A stretch of DNA of 64,000 nucleotides from positions 4,859,782 through 4,923,781 of the forward strand of contig BCHX01000003.1 of the NCBI GenBank assembly GCA_001599755.1, read 5' to 3'. Positions 31,374 to 42,811 of this stretch are shown here, piece by piece; position 1 is the first letter of the stretch, and each line of letters begins with the position of its first letter. The notes under the pieces were generated by a model. The model was not told the DNA's origin, did not search any database, and was given only the letters and a program-made list of their open reading frames with translations. Both the position numbers and the translations under genes were made by a program. The stretch is from Gliomastix tumulicola. Taxonomy: Eukaryota; Ascomycota; Sordariomycetes; Hypocreales; Bionectriaceae.

Positions 31374-33232
31374 CGTGAGTAGTAAGTAGCTTCATGGGCA
31401 GCACCGGCCAACGGAAGGGATCAAGACGGAGGGACAGAGACGAGCAGACGGGGGATCATTTAAGCAAGCTCCCACGCCGCCCGCCTGCCCATGTCTCCTT
31501 CCTCCGTCACACCATGACGCAGCTGCCATCACTGTGCACAATCACAGCCAGATTTCCCTTATTCCCTTATCTCCCCTCTCCTCTCAGGTGCCTCCCGTCC
31601 TTCCCAACAGGGGATGATGCGCGAAGGCTTCAGAGGAGCAATTGGCCGGTAGGATTGGCCTGATGGCACCTGCGGGGAGGCCGATCAGGGGTTGGAATCA
31701 CCGATTCGGACAGCTTCCTTATCGCTGGAGGATTCACCACCGGCGCGCCACTGCTTAGCCAAGCAGCCACAAAGCGCTCTCTTTGTCTGTTTTCGTGGGC
31801 GAGGGAAGCTCCAAGAGGAGTCACGGGAACAGCTCTGGGATTTTCGTAGCTGAAGTCAGCCCATGGGGGAGGCATATTCTGCATGCTCCTCGTGAGCGCG
31901 CGGATCACCCGCCAGCCGCCGACTTCCGAACGCACAGGGCCAGTTTCAGTAGGCCAGAGCGGCATGTCGCCGTGCAGGGAGGCTTTCCTCTTCAATTTCG
32001 TTGGTCGTCTTCAGCGGAATTAATCGTCTCCGGGAGTATCTGGTCGGTCTGTCATGGGCATCGGGATGCAGAGTAGGGACGTCGGTAATCATGTGTGGTA
32101 TTCAAGCTCCGGCAAGCGTCGAGCTTTATTTTCGTGAAAACGGCCCCCAAACTCTTCAGCTAGCGCCGTAGTTAAAGCGTCATAGGGCGTCCGTGCGCAC
32201 CAATGATAAACGATAGCGCGAGGCAAGTTTAACCTCAGATCAGTAATCATGTGCGCGAGGATAAGTTTAGATCTCTGCGTTGCACAAGCTTATGCAGCCC
32301 ACGAACTCTGCACAGGCCAGACCGCCTTCTTAGTGGCCCTCTGACTCGATCTCTGCGGCGTAGCAACGGGCCGGGCGCCAGGAGTCAGCGGACTTTGCTC
32401 AGCCCGGGTACCTGTCCCCATTTCCGACAATATATTGCGGCGCATGTGCCCAGCTGCCCCTACACTGCAGACCCCTCACACCCTTTGCACCCTTTGGGAA
32501 ATCAGCTCTTGACGCCTATTCGCAGGGGTACGGGCTGAAATCAATCCAGGACGCCGAGCTCGCTTGGACTCTGCACTAACAAACGCGTGCTGGCGTAGTC
32601 GCGCCCCTAAGAGCCATCCGCAGCAGGGCAAACAATCGTACAGATGACGAGGCCATTTGACAGAGCGGTTCTGCTCACATTGCTCGGCTCTCCGTCACCC
32701 GCTCACGGACAAGGTAACCCTGCTTGTGGCCCCGGGGAATCAGCTTCATCAAGGGGCGGAAGGCCCAGACCCTTGATGCAGGGACATGGGACGATATTGC
32801 AATATTGATGAATATCCAGAAATGCGCCCGCTCACCTCGTCACCCGAGAGTCGCAGATGGTTCTCGGCTATTATTAGCTTTCTGCCACCGCGTAAATGGC
32901 AGTATGTGCAGTTGAGACACCCTCGTCACATGTGATGGTCAGCACCGATAGAGAATATGGAGAGCCTGGACTATGGAGCCACGTGGTTCCGACGAACATC
33001 GCTTAACATGAACAGACCCTGATCCATGGCACAGCGCGCCTCGAGGCCCTCTCCCTGCTCGTGTCGTCTCATCGGCGCAGCAGGGGCCTTGTGCCTCATA
33101 TATCCACGATGTCTCCCGCGGTTCTGGGACCCCGATCGGCGCGCTCCAGGATGTTCGACGACTTGTTGCTGCTGAGAGATTCGACTCTCGTTTGCGATCC
33201 GGCTCACCTTTCGCGCCGATCTTCCATCCAAA
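31374..33232. other. Gene-poor stretch
   Basis: 1.86 kb between two divergent genes. Open frames are short, mutually overlapping and without motifs. It holds the promoters of the amine oxidase and of the GMC fusion gene. No transposon or RNA gene was recognised. Confidence 0.55.
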
Positions 33233-36200
33233 ATGCCTGACGAATCTAGCCGTGCAGATCCTGACATCTGTGCAAGGCTGCCAGGAGCGCGCCATCCGTC
33301 TTCCCATCACTCCAACTTTAGTCACTGCCATTCAGAAACGCCCTCGCATCCTCGACATATCTCCTCCTCAAGCTCCCTGAACGAGAAGCACAGCACCGAT
33401 CATGCCAAACCCGACGAGAACTACACACCCCGCTATCCTCGCATATCCCTGCCCGTCCAGATGATGCGCGACTCCTACGATGTCGTCGTCATCGGCACTG
33501 GATACGGCGGTGGCGTCGCAGCAAGCCGATTTGCCCGGGCCCGACAGAGCGTGTGCGTCCTCGAGAGAGGTACCGAGAGATGGCCGGGCGAATTCCCCGA
33601 GTCCACGACCGATGTCATCAAGGAGATCCGAGTCAGCGGCGAGTTTGCGCCAGGGGACAGGCGAGGGGTCAAGGGGAGCTTGGTCCAGGGCGGGAAGGCC
33701 ACGTCCTTATATCACGTTGCCCTCGGCGACGGGCAGAATGTGTACGTCGGGAACGGTCTCGGAGGGACGAGTCTGGTCAACGCCAACGTATTCCTCGAGG
33801 CAACACCAGCTGTGCTGGATATGGAGGTTTGGCCGGAGGAGCTGAGAGGGGCAGACAAATGGAGAGAGTGTGAGTTATCTCAACTTGATGCTCTCACACA
33901 GCAGCACTGACCCCTGACAAACAGACTACGACCGTGCCAGTCGCGTCCTCGAGCCAGTCGAATACCCCGCCACACATCCTCGTCTCCTCAAAGCCGATTT
34001 CCTCGAGAAGCAAGCCAACCTCCTCAACCTCCAACACAACTTCCACCGAGTCAAGCAAACGACCCGCTTCCACGACGGCCCAAACAGCACCGGAGTTCCC
34101 ATGAAGGCCTCGACCCTCGCAGGCATGGATGCCACGGGCGTCAACGACGGGAGCAAGTCGTCCACGCTGGTCAACTATCTCAGCGATGCCTGGAACTGGG
34201 GCGCCGAGATGTTCTGCGAGTGCGAGGTGCGGTACGTGACCAAGGCGCCCGCCGGGCGAGAAGGCTACATCGTGTACTTTGCCTGGCACGCGGGGAGGAG
34301 GGCCAAGTTCAGGGGGTTCGGCGATGATCTGATGTGGGTGCATGCGAAGAAGGTGGTCGCCTTCGGAGCGGGCAGTCTCGGGACGACAGAGATACTGCTG
34401 AGGAGTAAGGAGATGGGGTTGAGTATGAGTGATGATGTTGGTACCGAGATGAGTGGGAATGGTGACATGTTGGGCTTTGCGTAAGTCCATCTCCCCATTT
34501 TTGGTGCCTTCTTTAACCATCTGTTGACGGATGTCTACTAGGTACGATACCGACTACGAAGTCAACTGTATAGCGAATCCAGACAAGCTTGACCCTTCAC
34601 GTCCAGTCGGGCCGTGTATCACATCGATGATCGATCTGCGCGACACGAAGAATCCTCTGGAAGGGTTCTTAGTCCAGGACTGTGCCGTACCACATGCCAT
34701 CTCGCACTTTTTATACCCTCTTTTAGAGTACTCGCCGACCCTAGGGAGACCACTGCCTGGAGGGGTAGATAAGCTCAAAGGGAGACTAATGAGGCCGCTA
34801 ATATCGGGTGGAAAGCTGGACCGGACGGCGACCTACTTGGTCATGTCTCATGATAGTGAGTTCCTAAGAATCTTTGATACTCCGGAACGGTATACTGATG
34901 ATGGCAATGCTTCACAGGTAGTCAAGGTCGCCTCACTCTCCAACATGACAAGCCCGTGCTCGGCTACTCGGGCGTGGGACGCTCCGAATCTGTGTCTCGG
35001 ATCCATTCCTTCTTAGAAAAGATGACCGAAGCTGTGGGAGGAGAGTTCAAGGCAAACCCTGCTTGGACTGCCCTCGGTGGCCAGCAAATCACAGTCCATC
35101 CGATGTGCGTCATGCTCTTTATACCCCCTGTTATTTACCCCTCCCTCCCCTTACTTTTCTGACAATCGAGATAGAGGTGGCGCACGTGTCAGCTCAGACG
35201 GAACGGGCCGCAAAGGTGTGATCAATCACGCCGGGGCGATCTTTGTGGGCGAAGGAAGCGAGACACATGCGGGGTTGGTTGTCTGTGATGGCGCTGCCAT
35301 GCCAGCTGCGTTGGGGGTGAATCCATTCGCCACCATCACGGCTTTTGCTGAGCGAGCAGTCGAGCAGGCTGCCTCGAGGCTCGGGCTATCCATCGACTAT
35401 GACACACGCAATGGTCAGTTTCATCTCAGTTCAAAGAGTTCTTGGGCCATGCTGATGTTTGTTAGGACTACTGGATCTATTCGGCAGCCCTGCTTATCCC
35501 ATCCCCCGAGACTCGAGCATGACGAATCTCCACCACATGATGCGGAGAGCTACCGACACAGGTGCGACTAGTCTGGGGTTTTCCGAGGTCATGACTGGCT
35601 TCATCCATGCCGGCCTCGAAGTGCTTGACTTCGACGTTGCTACGAACCTCGCTCGAAGCCAATGCGAATCTGCTCGCGTCTTCCTTACAGTAAACTCGTG
35701 GGATACCACGGAGCGTGAGTCATCCTATAGGCCGTGTATCTACCACTAGCTAACGATGCAGTCCTCAATCATCACACGCATTCCGCGAGCATCACAGGCA
35801 CATTTTCGTGCAATTCCCTCGGAGGCATCTTCGTCATCCACAGGGGCACGTTCCAGCTCCTCGTCCAGGACCCGCGCCAGGCCGAGACAGCCAACTTGAC
35901 TTACGACTTCGACATGGTGAGCCCGGGAGGGAGGAGGCTTCGCTTCAACGGCTACAAGGTCGTGAATGCTGCTTCGTTTCTTAGTCCTCGGCAGTTGTGG
36001 AAGCAGACGACGACACTGTTAGTCACCATCACCGACCCTGGCACACATCTGGTGGTAGGGCGTGGCACTTTAAGCATGAGGGGGCATGATCTTCTAGATG
36101 AGATCAGATCATTCGAGCCTGGAGGTTCAAACCTGTTCAGCAAGATTGGAACTGCAGCAGGATTCGCCAGGTACTTCACCAAGCAGGTCTCTATTCCATT

Positions 36201-37387
36201 CTTCTCGACACTCGGGCATCTCCAGTGGCCCGCCGGCGAGCTTGAGGTAGTAGAAAAGGCGATGGCTCCTTCAACTACGATCGTGCTAGAAGCTATCGAC
36301 GGCGTCAGATCGACACTCCTGATGTGGGATCCCATAACTCAGACTGAAGATCCCCCACAAACAATCCTCTTCATCCCAGGAGCAGCAGTGGACCACACCA
36401 TCTTCGCCCTGCCAACACTCCCCCAAAACACCATCTCATACTTCCGCGAGGCAGGCTACAGAACATGCTGTCTCACCCACCGCACCGGCCGCACTGCTAC
36501 AGCACGAGAAGGCTACACACCGTACGACACGCGCCTTGACATCCTGGCCGCAATGACGCACATCCGGTCCACAGAGGGCTCTCGGAAGATGTACATCGTC
36601 GCCCACTGCATAGGCTCACTAGCTTTCGCGTGCGGCCTGCTAGACGGGACCATTCCCGCAGAATGGATTCTCGGCGCGACCTGCTCCGCCGTCTTTATGA
36701 ATCCTAGATTCGGCAGAGTCAATCATCTCACCTCCAGCATCCCTGTGGGCGTCTACCAGTCGATCTTGGGGCCATATTATGATTGCGTGAGTACGAAGAG
36801 CGATCCCCTCGTTCAGCAGGTCGTCAACCAGGCTCTGCGCTTCTACCCTGTCGGGAGTCGCCGCGAGACGTGTCGATCTGTGGTCTGCCATAGGAGCGAG
36901 CTTTGCTTCAGCCGGTAAGTACAAGTCTTCTTCCCACCTCATATGATACACACATTAACGCCTTCTTCCCTGTAGGCTCTGGAACCACGATAACCTCAAT
37001 GAGGCCACTCACAAGAATCTCCACCATTTCCTTGGAGGCGTATCCATGCGCTCCATGGGCTGGATCATGCACTGCGGCCAGATCGAAAAGGTCACCACGA
37101 ACGGGCCCTCACGCGAGAATCTCGTCACGCCAGAGAACTTGGAGCGGTTGAAGGGCATCCCAATACTGTTTGTCGCGGGGGCCGACAACATCGTCTACAC
37201 GCCCGACAACACGGACACATCGTACACGACACTCTGCAACGTACATGGGAGGAAATGGTACCAGCGGGAGGTGTTTCCCAGCACCGGGCATCTGGATACG
37301 TGGATGGGGACCCATTCGCATCGGGTGGTGTATCCGAGGATCAGGCACCATGTAGAAGAGGTCATGAGGGTGCAGCCGACGGAATGA
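33233..37387 (+). CDS. GMC oxidoreductase (cholesterol-oxidase-like) fused to an alpha/beta hydrolase
   Basis: Bifunctional enzyme of 1248 residues. Eight exons: 33233-33869, 33925-34480, 34542-34855, 34918-35104, 35175-35413, 35466-35714, 35762-36914 and 36976-37387. The sum is 1249 codons. The first 76 residues are low-complexity, so the start may be Met77 (MMRDSYD). FAD motif VVVIGTGYGGG is at 84-93 and NGLGGTSLVN follows. HPIGG (compare HPLGG of cholesterol oxidases) and NPFATITAFAERA end the flavin part near residue 640. After a linker comes a beta-rich segment (about 660-800). The alpha/beta hydrolase starts around 860 with ILFIPGAAVDH. Its elbow reads VAHCIGS, with Cys1010 where Ser is usual. 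His1217 in STGHLDTW could be the catalytic base. Similar GMC-hydrolase fusions are known in actinobacteria. Sterol or lipid oxidation is inferred. Confidence 0.9.
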
Positions 37388-38510
37388 AAAGCTTGACTGT
37401 CTCGTGCTCAGAACCACGTGGATCCCATCACTCTCACAAGTGGAATGTCACACCGTGGCAGTCGCGTATACGCCGACTGTACTCTTCAGGGGCTTGCTTT
37501 TCAGCTGTACCTCTGTGTGTTTCGCAGGAATGTGCTCTTCCGTATTACGCCCGTTCTAGAACCTGAGTCCTCGAACACCCTTTTTGGTATATACGCGACG
37601 CCGTGTTGTGATAGGCCCGCATATCGTGGTCCGGAAGATGTGCCGCCGATCATACCTGATATGGTGGAGAGACACATGGCAAGCAACAGGCGGGGCCAGG
37701 AATCAAGGACTACGTAGAGTATTTCTTTTACAGTCGAGTTGACCCTCACTCCTTTTTGCATGTAAGTAAATCATGGGGTGGCAGAGAGAGGTTGAAGGGT
37801 GGAAGATTGGTATTTTACGCGGTATTACATATGTGAGGGGTAAATGCAGGATTCTGGTTGAAGCCCATGATAAGGTTATTCCTAAACGTCTTACTTTGCT
37901 GATTATTGTATTCAAGCGGGGAAATATCCATCGCCCAAGTGACTGTACAGCATGAGCATTCCTAAGTATAATGGATCTTTCGTCACCTTTCCTCAGCAGA
38001 ACTTGCGTATGGCATAGTGCCCATCGTGTGAACGGCACCCTGCTCTTCTCCGGCAAGTCCGGCATCTAGGGAGGGGGCCAGACCGTCTCATTTGTACTGC
38101 GTGCTGCGGTAAACTGTGCTCTGCTTTGCGGTCGGTCGTGGTGCCTCCGGGACACCGCAGGCAGGACATGAATCTGGTGTTCATGTCCCAAAGCTTGCAA
38201 GTGTGCCCTTGCGGGTGATGGCTAGGCAGTGGTACCTACACTGATAGACTCAAAGCGAACTGTTGGAAGTTGGAACTATTGCTCTTTTCCTTTGCCGCCC
38301 TGGTGGGCTCGGCGGAATTACTATTGGCGCGCATTAACCTCCTCCAGTTGTTTGACAGCACCGAGAGTTGAGGTTCAAGTCGAGACCTCAGTCATGTCCC
38401 ATCTTACCTCTCGTAGCATAAAACGGCAGGCCCGCGCAGCTATTCAGTGCTGGCAGTGCCAAAGAACAAGCTGTCCACCCGGTTCGGACCTTGCCGCGAA
38501 TACTGACAAC
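37388..38510. other. Intergenic region
   Basis: 1.1 kb between the GMC fusion and the alpha-galactosidase. No convincing frame. A TATA-like CATAAAA lies near 38417, about 95 bp upstream of the alpha-galactosidase ATG. Confidence 0.5.
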
Positions 38511-40155
38511 ATGAGACTTACCCTCAGTGCTGCTGCGCTGGCGCACGCTGTTACCATTGTGGCGGCCAGTGATGTCGAGCTCGATAAAAGGCTGGACAAT
38601 GGTCTGGGACTCACTCCGCCCATGGGCTGGAGTAGTTGGGTGAGTCTACCCAACCGAGTTGCCTCATTCACTGTCTGACTCCTTTTCTGCCGAACAGAAC
38701 GTGGCCCAGTGTGCGTCTGCCTCTGAGAAGTATGCGATGGATACTGCCAACAAGTTTATTTCGCTCGGCCTCAAGGACCTCGGGTACACCTATGTCAACA
38801 TCGACGACTGCTGGTCGACCAAATCCAGAGACTCGTCAGGCAACCTCGTCCCGGACCCTAGCAAGTGGCCCAACGGCATCAAGTCTGCCGTCGACAAGAT
38901 CCACGGCATGGGGCTCAAGTTCGGCCTCTACGGCTGCGTAGGCACTCTGACCTGCGCCGGGTACCCCGGGTCATGGGGTCGCGAGGCGCAGGACGCGAGG
39001 CTGCTCGCCAGCTGGGGCGTCGACTTCTGGAAGCACGACGCCTGCTACACGCCCTGCACGAACGGACAGACGCCCCAGACCTGCTGGAGCGACCAGTTCA
39101 ACACGCGCGCGTGGTACGAGACCATGCGCAACGCCCTCGGCAGCGTCAGCGGCACCAAGAAGATCTACTACAACCTCTGCCAGTGGGGGCGCGACAGCGT
39201 CTGGACCTGGGGCAGCAGCGTGGGCAACTCGTGGAGGATGTCCGGGGACAACTGGCAGGATTGGGCCTCTATCCAGCGTATAGGAAGTGCCGCCGCGGGC
39301 ATTTCGCAGTATTCTGGCCCCGGCGGCTTCAACGACCTCGACATGTTGGTCGGTCTTCCCTCCCCATCGTTGCTTTGGCTTAGGCACCACTGACAAAAAG
39401 AACAGATCGTCGGCAACAACAAGTTGACAGAGAATGAAGAGAGGCTTCACTTTGGTCTTTGGGCTATCTGCAAGTCACCGTTGATCCTCGGCAACGACCT
39501 CAACAAGATCTCCAGCGCAAGCCTCGCCATCATCAAGAACAAGGCAAGTCATGGAGGCTCCCAAGCGCCGCTCAGACGTTCCTGTCGCCTAACGTACCAG
39601 CGCTGCAGGGCATCATCGACATCAACCAGGATAAGCTGGGCAAAGCGGCTACCACTTTCCGACCTCCCGGTGCGGCCGCGCCCGTATCCGGTCAGATCTA
39701 CCCCTACTGGGCCGGCCCTCTTTCCAACGGCGTCGTCATCGGCCTTATTGCGAGCAATGGCGCGGCAACCCTCTCCGTAAACTTCAAGGATGTTCCCGGC
39801 CTTGGATCTGCGTCCTACAGCTGGAAGGAGATGTACAGCGGTCGGACCGGAACCGGCACCAGCGTGAGCTTCAGCCTCGGGAACCACGACATGGCCGTCG
39901 TCCTGGTCACGGCAAGCGGTACCTCATCGCCCACTACTATAACGAGCGCGACGCCAACTCAGACGAACGACGGTGGCAACGGATGTGAAGCCGCGAAGTG
40001 GGAGCAGTGCGGTGGGAAGGAGTGGAAGGGCTGTACAAAATGCGCCTCTGGCAGCACATGCACAGTCTCGAATGGTAAGCTTTCCACTGTGAACAATCCG
40101 CGCTTGACCAGGATATGGCTAACCATGAACAGAGTGGTACTCGCAATGTCTCTGA
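38511..40155 (+). CDS. Secreted alpha-galactosidase, GH27, with C-terminal CBM1
   Basis: Extracellular glycosidase of 468 residues that removes alpha-1,6-galactose from galactomannan or raffinose-type sugars. Exons: 38511-38639, 38698-39348, 39406-39543, 39609-40074 and 40133-40155. A signal peptide covers about residues 1-19, followed by a possible KR cleavage (LDKR). The GH27 start LTPPMGWSSWN spans the first junction. The nucleophile is Asp157 in FWKHDAC. The acid/base lies in GGFNDLDM (Asp256/258), and IDINQDKLG follows. A Thr/Ser linker leads to a cellulose-binding CBM1 with CGGKEWKGCTKC and, across the last intron, EWYSQCL. The third intron (39544-39608) appears to start with GC rather than GT. 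It is adjacent to a cutinase, both secreted plant-polymer enzymes. Confidence 0.95.
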
Positions 40156-41742
40156 AGATCTCAGAGTCCAGATACAGCAAGTCGTCAAGAAGACGCATTC
40201 GCACCGGATGGTGGGTCTAAGGATCAGACTCCATGTAGAAGCGGTCATCGAAAGATTCAATGGAGGAAATGATGTGCTTGGCTTTCGGGTGCTTAAAGTC
40301 GTAAATCACGTGGCTATCAGTGTGAACTAAGCTACAGAGAGGTAGCTACCGACCTAAATGCACTCGCTCCTTGACCTTCGTCTCACATTCAGATTTCATG
40401 TTTGATCAAACGACAGATTTGCACTGGGTCATAATTTGACAAGAAACACCAAAGGCCCATCATTTTCAGGCCTGGAATGTGGGTGGCCTGTAACACTGAT
40501 CGTATTCCTCAGAATATTGCTTTTCAGCTGTTGTCGTACAGCATTCTAATCCCAGTCTTGATACGAGGCAGCCATCTCCTGCCCCAATACGGCCGAGACA
40601 GTGCATCCCCTTCGTGTACCGTGAACGACTTCCATTCCATGCCGATCGCAATATCGAGCCTCGAGCCTCAAGGAACCACTCATGCCTGTCTCTCCTACGA
40701 CCAGCTCCACGCTCATCATCCTGGACTCGACGCATTCCCGTCAGATTGTCTTCCAGGCGTCAGTGACACAAACCGACTGACAGCCGAGGAGGAGCAACAC
40801 GAAAGCTGACTGGACCATGTTTCACGCCGACCATCTTCAACGCCGGCCTTTGAGAGAATTATGAGCAGGCACAGTTATCACGGAACGGCCAGAAAATTAC
40901 TTCCGGCAAAGCGGTCCAGCTAGCCCTCACGACAGCGAAGCCAGGCCAGATAGAGCAAGTCGTCAAGAAACCCCGCAGAAGGGCAGCTATAATGCGCAGC
41001 TGATAAGACGCGGGGTACGGGTCAGATGGGTAAGGTATAGCATAGCTCCAAGAAAGACGCCCGTGCACGCGCCGTGATGGCGTGGCCTCGACTCTTCGAC
41101 AGGCGAGCACACGGAAAACACATGCAAATCACTAGGCACAAGCTGGCCTGACAGCCCATACTTGACATGCAAATCACAGGCGCTACCGAGGCCGAACCGA
41201 GATTTCTCTTCAGATTTCCCTCTCCCCCCCTGCACGATGTGGTCAGCTGCCCTCCCGGATGGATCATATCGAGAACTCCATCCGAGCTGACCGCCTCCAA
41301 GGACGCTGCCAAGATCTTGTCTCATGCACCCCGCAGATAGTCTGGACGCCATGGCCCCGACCACTTTCCCGTTGTCGCCTTCCTTGGCCTTCTTTTTCTT
41401 TTCTTGCTCACTTGACAGGATGGTATTGGTGGACCCGGGCAGCTTCGGAAGCGCAGATGGATTGGGAAGCTGGAGGTGTCGTGATCCCAAGACTTCGTCG
41501 ATGCCCATTCCGGGTGCGAGACAGGAACGAACATGGGCTCCGGACAACGGCCGCTGGGCGTCTGTGCTCCAGCTGGGGGCGCCTACGCGGCCTCATCCGA
41601 CTGCAACCCTACGATGCACATATAAAGCTTCGTCATGGCCAGCTGAAGACCCCTGCTTGATCATCCCTACAGTCAGGCCACCACCAGCAAAGACCACCCC
41701 TCGGGCAGATCCACCACAGTTCTCAGCAGGTTTCCTTCTATC
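40156..41742. other. Intergenic region
   Basis: 1.6 kb without a supportable gene. Open frames are short and overlapping on both strands. The right end holds the cutinase promoter. Confidence 0.5.
41621..41626 (+). promoter_or_regulatory. Probable TATA box of the cutinase gene
   Basis: TATAAA, 117 bp before the cutinase ATG and followed by a pyrimidine/CA-rich leader. Position and consensus fit a core promoter. Confidence 0.5.
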
Positions 41743-42607
41743 ATGAAGCTCACCACAGTCCTTGCACTCCTCGTCGGAGCAGTGTCGGCTCTGCCTGTCG
41801 AGGTGGAGAGCGTCGCCGTCGTCCCCGTTGAGCGCGATGCTCCGGAGGTCCGCGCTGCTGCTGAGATCCAGGCTGCTCAGGAGGCTGAGGCTCAGGCTCT
41901 GTTTCTCAGTCGGAATGAGGTCGTGGATGGAGATCCGTCTAGGTGTCCCCGAGCCGTCTTGATCTTTGCTCGGGGCTCGCTCGAGCTCCCCAACATGGTT
42001 CGTGCAGCTCCTCTCATCACACACACACACACACGCACACACAGAGGCGGATGTTTGCTAATGACCGCGTAGGGTCTGCTGGCCGGCCCGTTGCTGGCTG
42101 GATCTCTCGAACGTCAGCTTGGAGACAACAACGTCTGGGTGCAAGGTGTCGGCGGGCCTTACCAGGCTCTGCTGTCACCCAACTTCCTCCCGGAGGGCAC
42201 GAACCGCCAGTCTATCGACGAGGCGAAGCGACTGTTCCGGCTGGCACACTCCAAGTGTCCCAACGCGAAGATCTTTGCCGCTGGCTACAGGTGCGTTCGA
42301 GCATTCTTTACCTAGACCTTTACTTACCAAGATCATGTATAGTCAAGGGACAGCGGTCGTTGGCAACGCCATCTCGGAGCTCACGGGCACGGTCAAGGAC
42401 AGGATCGTCGGGGCTGCTCTGTTCGGGTACACAAAGAACAGGCAGAACAACGGGGTCATTCCCAACTTCCCTAGGGAGAGGACGGCTGTCTACTGTGCGA
42501 CATTTGATGCTGTCTGCTGGGGGACCTTGTTCATCCTGCCCGACCACTTCTTCTATGCGGACGAAGCTGCTGGACCTGCAGCAAATTTCTTGATCGCGAA
42601 GCTTTAA
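41743..42607 (+). CDS. Cutinase (secreted serine esterase, CE5)
   Basis: Secreted esterase of 245 residues that hydrolyses cutin or related polyesters. Exons are 41743-41997, 42073-42290 and 42343-42607. The signal peptide is MKLTTVLALLVGAVSALP. A propeptide-like acidic/Ala-rich stretch (about 18-60) follows and is longer than in small cutinases. The mature core starts at the conserved Cys in CPRAVLIFARGS. The catalytic Ser158 is in GYSQG, rebuilt across the second intron. The Asp lies in FDAVC and the His in PDHFFY, completing the triad. Four core cysteines can form the two usual disulphides. The gene follows the CBM1 alpha-galactosidase on the same strand, consistent with a plant-associated fungus. 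Confidence 0.95.
42018..42041. repeat. CA dinucleotide microsatellite in cutinase intron 1
   Basis: About eleven CA units with one G interruption, lying wholly inside the 75-bp intron between 41998 and 42072. Confidence 0.85.
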
Positions 42608-42811
42608 GGTAATAATGGAACCTAAATTTAAATCATTATCGATCTGATGCTGCAATTACGTGCTTCGAGTCGCTGTACCCAGAGACAGCCACAAGCGTTG
42701 GCACATCCCGGTTGTGTGCGTCCAGGTCATCGTGAATTCAAGACGACACGCAGGAGGCTGGAAAGAATGTATCTGCCATTGGTTCAAATCAAAGATGCTT
42801 CAACGTGAAAA

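Noticed and set aside
42781..42800. GGTTCAAATC, a tRNA B-box-like sequence
   Set aside because: No matching A box, acceptor stem or cloverleaf can be drawn around it.
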